A stretch of 64,000 nucleotides of DNA. It comes from Hermatobates lingyangjiaoensis (lineage: Eukaryota; Arthropoda; Insecta; Hemiptera; Hermatobatidae). Shown piece by piece: positions 58,530 to 64,000 of the stretch. The notes beneath the pieces were generated by a model. The model was given only the letters and a program-made list of their open reading frames with translations. It did not search any database and was not told the DNA's origin. The position numbers and the translations under genes were made by a program. The stretch is from contig JAPFBL010000240.1 in the NCBI GenBank assembly GCA_026182355.1, forward strand, positions 248,001-312,000, read 5' to 3'. Every line of letters begins with the position of its first letter. Position 1 is the first letter of the stretch.

Positions 58530-58745
58530 TATAATATATCGACCGTTTGATAGAATAGGTGTGCTCTCTAATCGGGATTCGGTCAATTTTCCAGGATAAA
58601 AAATCAAACTCTCGTTGCCAACGTTTCGGTTTTATTTAAAACCTCTTTTATAGGCAGAAATAAGAATTTTTAACTAAGAAAATGAAATTTACATTATTTA
58701 AAGGAACAACAATGTTAAGCGGACAAAACCTTTGACTATACTGGT
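58530..58745 (-). repeat. PLE end, altered core group
   Basis: atatcgaccgtttgatag through ccaacgtttcgg to the tracts near 58745. It carries the motif listed at 58616-58656. Confidence 0.7.
58616..58656 (-). ncRNA. Hammerhead-like, altered core, good stems
   Basis: On the minus strand: TGCC with GGCA (stem I, 4 bp), core tataaaaga, a 6-bp stem II (GGTTTT with AAAACC), GAA, the palindrome ACGT, U17. It is the best member of the group with a non-canonical core. Confidence 0.5.
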
Positions 58746-58746
58746 C

Positions 58747-58749
<3 letters not shown>

Positions 58750-58826
<77 letters not shown>
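58750..58826. repeat. (TA)n(GT)n microsatellite
   Basis: A TA tract changes to a GT tract at about 58782. Confidence 0.95.
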
Positions 58827-58829
<3 letters not shown>

Positions 58830-59590
58830 AATAATCACAATAAACCCGAGATACAAAATTAATTTTGAATAAGTTAGTATTTGATATAATTATCGTATAA
58901 CAATTAGCTGAAAAATAATTGTATTAAATTTGTTTGATGTGATCTAAACAAATTAATGACGATGTAGTTTTATAGTATGTAAAAGGTTAGTTTTTAATAC
59001 TTCATATAGGATGCGATATGATCTTAACACGAATACAGGTATTAAAACAAGCGATTACTCTCCCATATTTAATGCTGTCTGCAACAGGAGTGTAAAACAT
59101 GAAAAATAACAAGGCTAATATTGAGGTCTATAAAACAATAATGATTATGTCGATGATTGGTGAGATGGAAGGGAGATAGATGTAATTTATTCACTCGGTT
59201 GTAAGACATCTGAAGAGATTATCAAGTGGCCTCCTAATTAACAACAGCCTTTTCCCTCCAACACCCGCCTCCCTTACACTTAACACACTTTTTAATTGAC
59301 ACCTCATTATCCTTTTATTGTACCACCTAAAATTCAAAAAAAAAAACAGTAATCTACTGTAATTAAAAGTCAAAACTTAATGATTAAAAAATTTATACAA
59401 AATACAAACTTAAATTTGTGAAGAAGCTGAACATTAAAAAACGAAAAACAATGAAATTTAATTTAATACAAACTTATTTTTTTTATTGTTTTATTATATT
59501 ACAACTACGCTTACAGGGGTAACAGGTAATACTGATGCATGATACATAAAAGAAAGGTAAAAGAGTAGAGAAACCACCCATTGGTAGTAC
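58830..59590. other. AT-rich stretch with TAAT-rich block
   Basis: No gene was recognised. 59130-59310 is a higher-complexity block with cctaattaac and tttttaattgac words that could be regulatory. Confidence 0.45.
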
Positions 59591-59603
59591 TGCATATTCA
59601 TAA

Positions 59604-60423
59604 TTATTATTATTATTTGAGGGTGACTATAGCACTGCGTCTTAAAAAAAACTATTGTACTATGCTTCCCCTCTTCTGTACTAAAGTACCCCAGCAGTTA
59701 GCTTCAACGCCTCCAAGAAGCTCAGCACTTTTGCTGGTTCCAGCGGTAGAAGTTTTTCTATGGTCTGTTGAGTGTCCCGAAACACCTGCCTCTCTGCAGC
59801 AAAGTTGCCTTACAAGTTATCAGCAAATGCAACGGTGTTTCTTCCTCTTTGCAGAATCTGCACAAGCTATCATTGATAATGTCCATTCAGGCTCCCTATG
59901 TTTCGGGAGAAAGTAACTTCCTTTCTCCTTCTTTGGGATGGTCTTCTTCGGGTCCTCAGGTGCACTTGTGGGAGGTTCCCACTAGTTAGCGCTTTTGGAC
60001 CCTCTGCTCTTCCGGAGGATGGTCTCCAGACTTCCTTCTCCTTGCAGGGGAAAATCCCTAAAGCTCTATCGGTGGTATTTTGTCCACTCCTGCAGAGCAC
60101 AGCATACCGGAGTAAGGCTATTTACTCAAGGGAGTCGCTTGGTGCCCTTGAGGCTCCGTTAATAATACAGTAACCCCAGTATCATCCATCCTTCGGCACG
60201 GATCGCATAACACCTATGATTAGACCTGGGATAAAAGGAGGGGATTTGGGGATTAGGAAGGATGGGAAACGAAGGTGGTCAGGCCCAGCCCCTGATCACC
60301 TTTCTCCTCCTCTTTCGTTTGTCCCTGCATATAGCAATTTAACAGGGTAGCCTCGTGAAGGTCGAAAGTCCGAGTTGAGTGTTAGAGGCTATTAGAGGCG
60401 CTTAATCACTCCATTACTACCCC
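59604..60423 (-). mobile_element. Internally deleted LINE copy 3, full length with TSD
   Basis: 820 bp on the minus strand, the same length and structure as 21502-22322. The 5' end is at 60423 (GGGGGTAGTAATGG), the module junction at about 59875-59895, and the tail is (AAT)n at 59604-59620. The 11-mer catattcataa flanks it at 59593-59603 and 60424-60434. The 3' module encodes FCKEEETPLHLL and GRCFGTLNR blocks of LINE ORF2 C-terminus. No reverse transcriptase. Confidence 0.88.
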
Positions 60424-60434
60424 CATATTCATAA

Positions 60435-61164
60435 ATTGTTCACATCACTTGCATCTATTCTTGACAGTGTATTTTTTGACGAGTACGAGTAGATCTCTGG
60501 GCCAACACCATTCAATACAAGCGAGCAATATTTCTAATTTAATTAGCGATATATATCAATTGTTAACTGTTCTAGAGGCATTGCTATAAATCAGTAGCAA
60601 TTAAACTTTTTCTTGAGGCATTTAGAATATTATTTGCTAACTATTCAAAATAATATCTTCACTAAAAAATAGTGCTAACAACGTAAAAAAAACGCCATCT
60701 AAAGTATAGTTTAAAATACTGAACTTTTCACTTGTTATTGAATAATACACTGAACTCGAAATTGATATATAAAGCATTTGAATTAAACGAAAATTAAATC
60801 AATTTATTTATGATTCTGAATTTATATTTTAAAAACTTTAGTGCTATCATTCTTAATAAATATTTCAAATATTAATACAGATATAAGAGGAAATCACAAT
60901 AAATATGTTTTAGAATACGTTATCACTTATTTAATATGTGTATTATTTACTAACCTGTAGAAAACTTTCAGATTATAAGTAATAAACAAAAAACAAATTT
61001 ATATCAATCCAGATAATCTAGATATGATATCTTAATCTGATATCTTTAAAAAAAAATGTCAAGGTATATATAACAGACTATAAATATATGTTACTTTATA
61101 TGTCTCTTCATATATATATTATATATAATGTAGTTTAAACATATGTTACTTTATCAATATCAAA
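60435..61164. other. AT-rich stretch, nothing recognised
   Basis: No ORF of note, no repeat beyond short AT runs. Confidence 0.55.
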
Positions 61165-61480
61165 ACATATAGGTAGGTTAGGTCAGGTTACACTGGCCGT
61201 CCCGAGAGAGAACACACATAGGCCGCAAGCCGGCCCCTTGTGATACCACAAAGAGAAATTGGGGTTATTCTCCCCAGTCCCTTCACTGGTCCACACGAAA
61301 CATCTCGAGAGAACAATAAATCTAGACAGATCCCTGATAACCAGTGGATGCTAAGTTCTCAAAATTGTCAAAGAAGTACTCTCCTAATGTTTCTTTCCTT
61401 CTTTGAGCCAAACCAGGGCATTGACAGAGAAAGTGAGGAACTGTCTCTTCCTCTTCTTAAACATATAGGTAATGATTAAC
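61165..61480 (+). repeat. Unidentified interspersed repeat, likely 5' end of an element
   Basis: Starts taggtaggttaggtcaggtt, then acactggccgtcccgagaga, then acacacataggccgcaag and tgtgataccacaaag. It is less AT-rich than its surroundings. Related pieces on the minus strand lie at 3576-3650 and 46720-46790. The ORF at 61240-61479 is unrecognised. Confidence 0.6.
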
Positions 61481-63060
61481 AATTTTAGATCAAGTCTTGT
61501 TTTGTTTGAGAATTATAAAAAGTGTTCTAATATTGGAAAAAATTACTGTAATTTGAGAGACTTAGGAACCAAATTTAGTATGACATCAATTCAGAAAGGA
61601 TAGTCAAAATAATAAAATGATGCAATGATTTTCATAGAATATATATATAAAAAAGAAACCAATTCTTTCAAGAAGTTCATAGAATAATAATGTAGAAAAA
61701 AGAACTGAAGTCCAAATATACTATAGCAATAAGGACTTAAAAAACCATGGTACTTTAAAATATTTAAAAATTTAAAAAAAGGCTAAGACGCTATACAAAT
61801 TTAATACATACTGCTATACTTTAGGCTATGTGTTAATATTTTACGTTGAATAATATATGGCAAATGGTTAACAAGTAAGGGTGAAAGAAGCGAAAGAATA
61901 ATTTGAATATTTTGTTTGTAATTGATTTTTTGTTAATTGAATAAGCTGCATGCACACCCTATACCGGCAGTGTTTAGGCTCAATATAAGAAAAATATTTG
62001 TCCACTGATATAAAAGACCCAAAGTAAAGTGGTAAAACAAAAACATTATTAGTTCCACAACAGTTATTATTGCGAGTTATAACATATAAATTTATCCTAT
62101 TTCGTTCATTGTTGGGTGAGCTTCACCAGATTTGGATCTCCTCCAAATACTCTTGAAAAATAGACAATATCGCAAACGATTCGAGCGTAAACAATAATAA
62201 ACTTCTCGAGAAACACTTATAATTCATCATGTCATCGAAAATTACAACACCTTTTTTTATTTTTAGTAAAGACAATTATAAGAATCTTAGATCAAAGTAT
62301 ATAAAAATTATTTATATTCTTTGAAGTAATCAATATAAAAAATAAACATTTTTATATTTTTTCCAAATTAATTTAAATTTCCTTGTTCTTTATTAAATTT
62401 ATATATATTTTAAAAAAAATATTCTCTGTTTTCATCTATTTGGCTTTTTGATTGATTTTGTCTAACATGTCACTTGGCCATCTCCTTTTCCTATTAGCAG
62501 GAAGTTAGTTTGTAGATTCGAATCTCTCACTCTGAAGATCGTGAATATCGAGACTGCGGTTCACTTTAACGATATATGTTTGAAAGAAGACCTGCTGCTT
62601 ATATATACCCAAAATGTTTTAAAAAACAAAAGTACATAAAACTCCGATGATCATTACAAAAATCGGGAGATGGAAACATTTTGTAGAAATAAATTACCTC
62701 TTACTTATATGACTGGTAAGTGTAATGTAAGTTACACTCGTATAATTTCAATTGTTACAACATTACTTATTGAATGGCAAGTAAAATTGCATTGTATTGA
62801 ATGCTTAGAAATTCTCACTTTGCATAGATGTTGAGTCACGTCTGGTAATAAGATATTTCTAAATACAGATCCGTTTGTTCCATTAAGTTGCATTATTCAA
62901 ACCCTTGGTGCTTAATATGTAAGTTTCTTTCAATCATGGGCGAGCCGCTTCCTTGGTTGATTCTATATTCAGCTTTCTAGTTTATGTCTTCTTCCAGTTT
63001 ATAAAAAAATTCAGAAATTTTTACTATATAACTAAACAAAAGACTAAACTAAATAACTAA
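61481..63060. other. AT-rich stretch with one PLE scrap
   Basis: Apart from the PLE block at 62536-62620 nothing was recognised. Confidence 0.5.
62536..62620 (+). pseudogene. PLE N-terminal coding block, single
   Basis: Reads LKIVNIETAVHFNDICLKED and then LLLIYTQN. This copy continues past the usual endpoint and has no inverted partner. Confidence 0.5.
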
Positions 63061-64000
63061 ACAAAAAATGTATGCCACATCAGTTTGGTATACACAAGAG
63101 GGGCAGAAAACACAAGTAGAAGCAGCATAGTCAAGGATGGCAGTATATGTACATAAGTTGGAGTAGCATACACAAGGGGGGGGGGGGGGGGGGTAGAATA
63201 CACAAGTAGAAGCAGCATACACATGAAGGAGCAGAATACACAAGTAGAGGCAACATACACAAGAAGAGCAGTACATGTACATAAGTTAAAGCAGCATACA
63301 CATGAAGAGCAGAATATGTAGATAAGTTGGAGTAGCATGCACAAGTAGGGGCAGAATACACAAGAAGGAGCAGAATACACAAGTAGAGGCAACATACACA
63401 AGAAGATTAGTACATGTACATAAGTTAAAGCAGCATACACATGAAGAGCAGAATATGTAGATAAGTTGGAGTAGCATGCACAAGTAGGGGCAGAATACAC
63501 AAGAAGGAGCAGAATACACAAGTAGAGGCAACATACACAAGAAGATTAGTACATGTACATAAGTTAAAGCAGCATACACATGAAGAGCAGAATATGTAGA
63601 TAAGTTGGAGTAGCATGCACAAGTAGGGGCAGAATACACAAGTAGAAGCAGCATACACAAGAAGGAGCAGAATACACAAGTAGGAGTAGCATACACAAGA
63701 AGGAGCAGCATACACAAGAAGGAGCAGAATACACAAGTAGAAGCAGCATACACAAGAAGGAGCAGAATACACAAGTAGGGGCAGAATACACAAGTAGAAG
63801 CAGCATACACAAGAAGGAGCAGAATACACAAGTAGGAGTAGCATACACAAGAAGGAGCAGCATACACAAGAAGGAGCAGAATACACAAGTAGAAGCAGCA
63901 TACACAAGAAGGAGCAGAATACACAAGTAGCAGTAGCATACACAAGAAGGAGCAGCATACACAAGAAGGAGCAGAATACACAAGTAGAAGCAGCATACAC
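63061..64000. repeat. 19-bp minisatellite, continues past the window
   Basis: Alternating 19-mers (gaaggagcagaatacacaa and gtagaagcagcatacacaa types) form a 38-bp dimer. A higher-order unit of 139 bp recurs from 63271, 63410 and 63549. A G-run lies at about 63178-63193. Because 19 is not a multiple of three, all three minus frames read the same 19-residue repeat and stay open; no protein is implied. Confidence 0.97.

Noticed and set aside
63049..64000. Cys-rich ORFs of up to 236 codons on the minus strand
   Set aside because: A 19-bp repeat without stops gives the same peptide in all three frames; no start context or domain.
63061..64000. CRISPR-like array
   Set aside because: Repeats are contiguous with no unique spacers, and the DNA is eukaryotic.

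Overview
The window is non-coding, AT-rich DNA from an invertebrate animal nuclear genome. It has spliced-gene structure, tRNA-derived SINEs, non-LTR retrotransposon remains, a hAT-type MITE and many Penelope-like element (PLE) remains. The repeat mix, including scattered CCTAACC/AGGTTAGG stretches and tRNA-headed SINEs, leans towards an arthropod with large introns. A mollusc or another invertebrate cannot be excluded from sequence alone.

Only one stretch is confidently part of a host gene. This is an 86-codon exon on the minus strand (41892-42149) that encodes the catalytic core of phosphoribosylglycinamide formyltransferase, as found at the C-terminus of animal GART. It has an AG acceptor and a GT donor. 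No neighbouring GART exon was found, so its introns are long and much of the window may be intronic. A 110-nt candidate exon (17327-17436, minus) and a 38-codon ORF (41147-41263, minus) are speculative.

Layout: 0-6 kb holds a LINE 3' end, a composite repeat and a SINE. 6-10 kb has three long inverted repeats, two of them with hammerhead-like arms. 11.6-16.4 kb has a two-unit repeat, a (CA)n tract and the first internally deleted LINE copy. 20.4-25 kb is a dense cluster of palindromes, hammerhead-like motifs, a second internally deleted LINE and a 161-168 bp tandem repeat. 28.8-29.2 kb is a full-length SINE with a 15-bp target duplication. 31.6-32.9 kb is a foldback enclosing a second LINE family's 3' end. 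35.5-37.6 kb is a CT-rich satellite. 41-43 kb is the GART exon beside a PLE GIY-YIG fragment. 44-49 kb is SINE and composite repeats. 49.5-51.1 kb is a PLE 3' end with a well-formed hammerhead and an internal inversion, followed by a hAT MITE. 53-59 kb is a second dense cluster of PLE foldbacks. 59.6-60.4 kb is the third internally deleted LINE. 63-64 kb is a 19-bp minisatellite running off the end.

The main biological signal is a set of about twenty hammerhead-ribozyme-like motifs in the PLE remains. They share a pattern: a short stem I, a CTGANGA-like core, one unpaired base, stem II, then GAA followed by a self-complementary stem III (ACGT, ACCGGT, ACGCGT, AGATCT, AGGCCT, ATAT or AATT) and the cleavage base. 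Stem I changes from copy to copy while keeping its pairing. Many motifs sit on both arms of head-to-head inverted repeats. Hammerheads are known in PLEs; the diversity, the inverted arrangement and one group with a consistently altered core deserve attention. The second signal is a non-autonomous, internally deleted LINE (about 820 bp), present three times with one shared internal junction and twice with target-site duplications.
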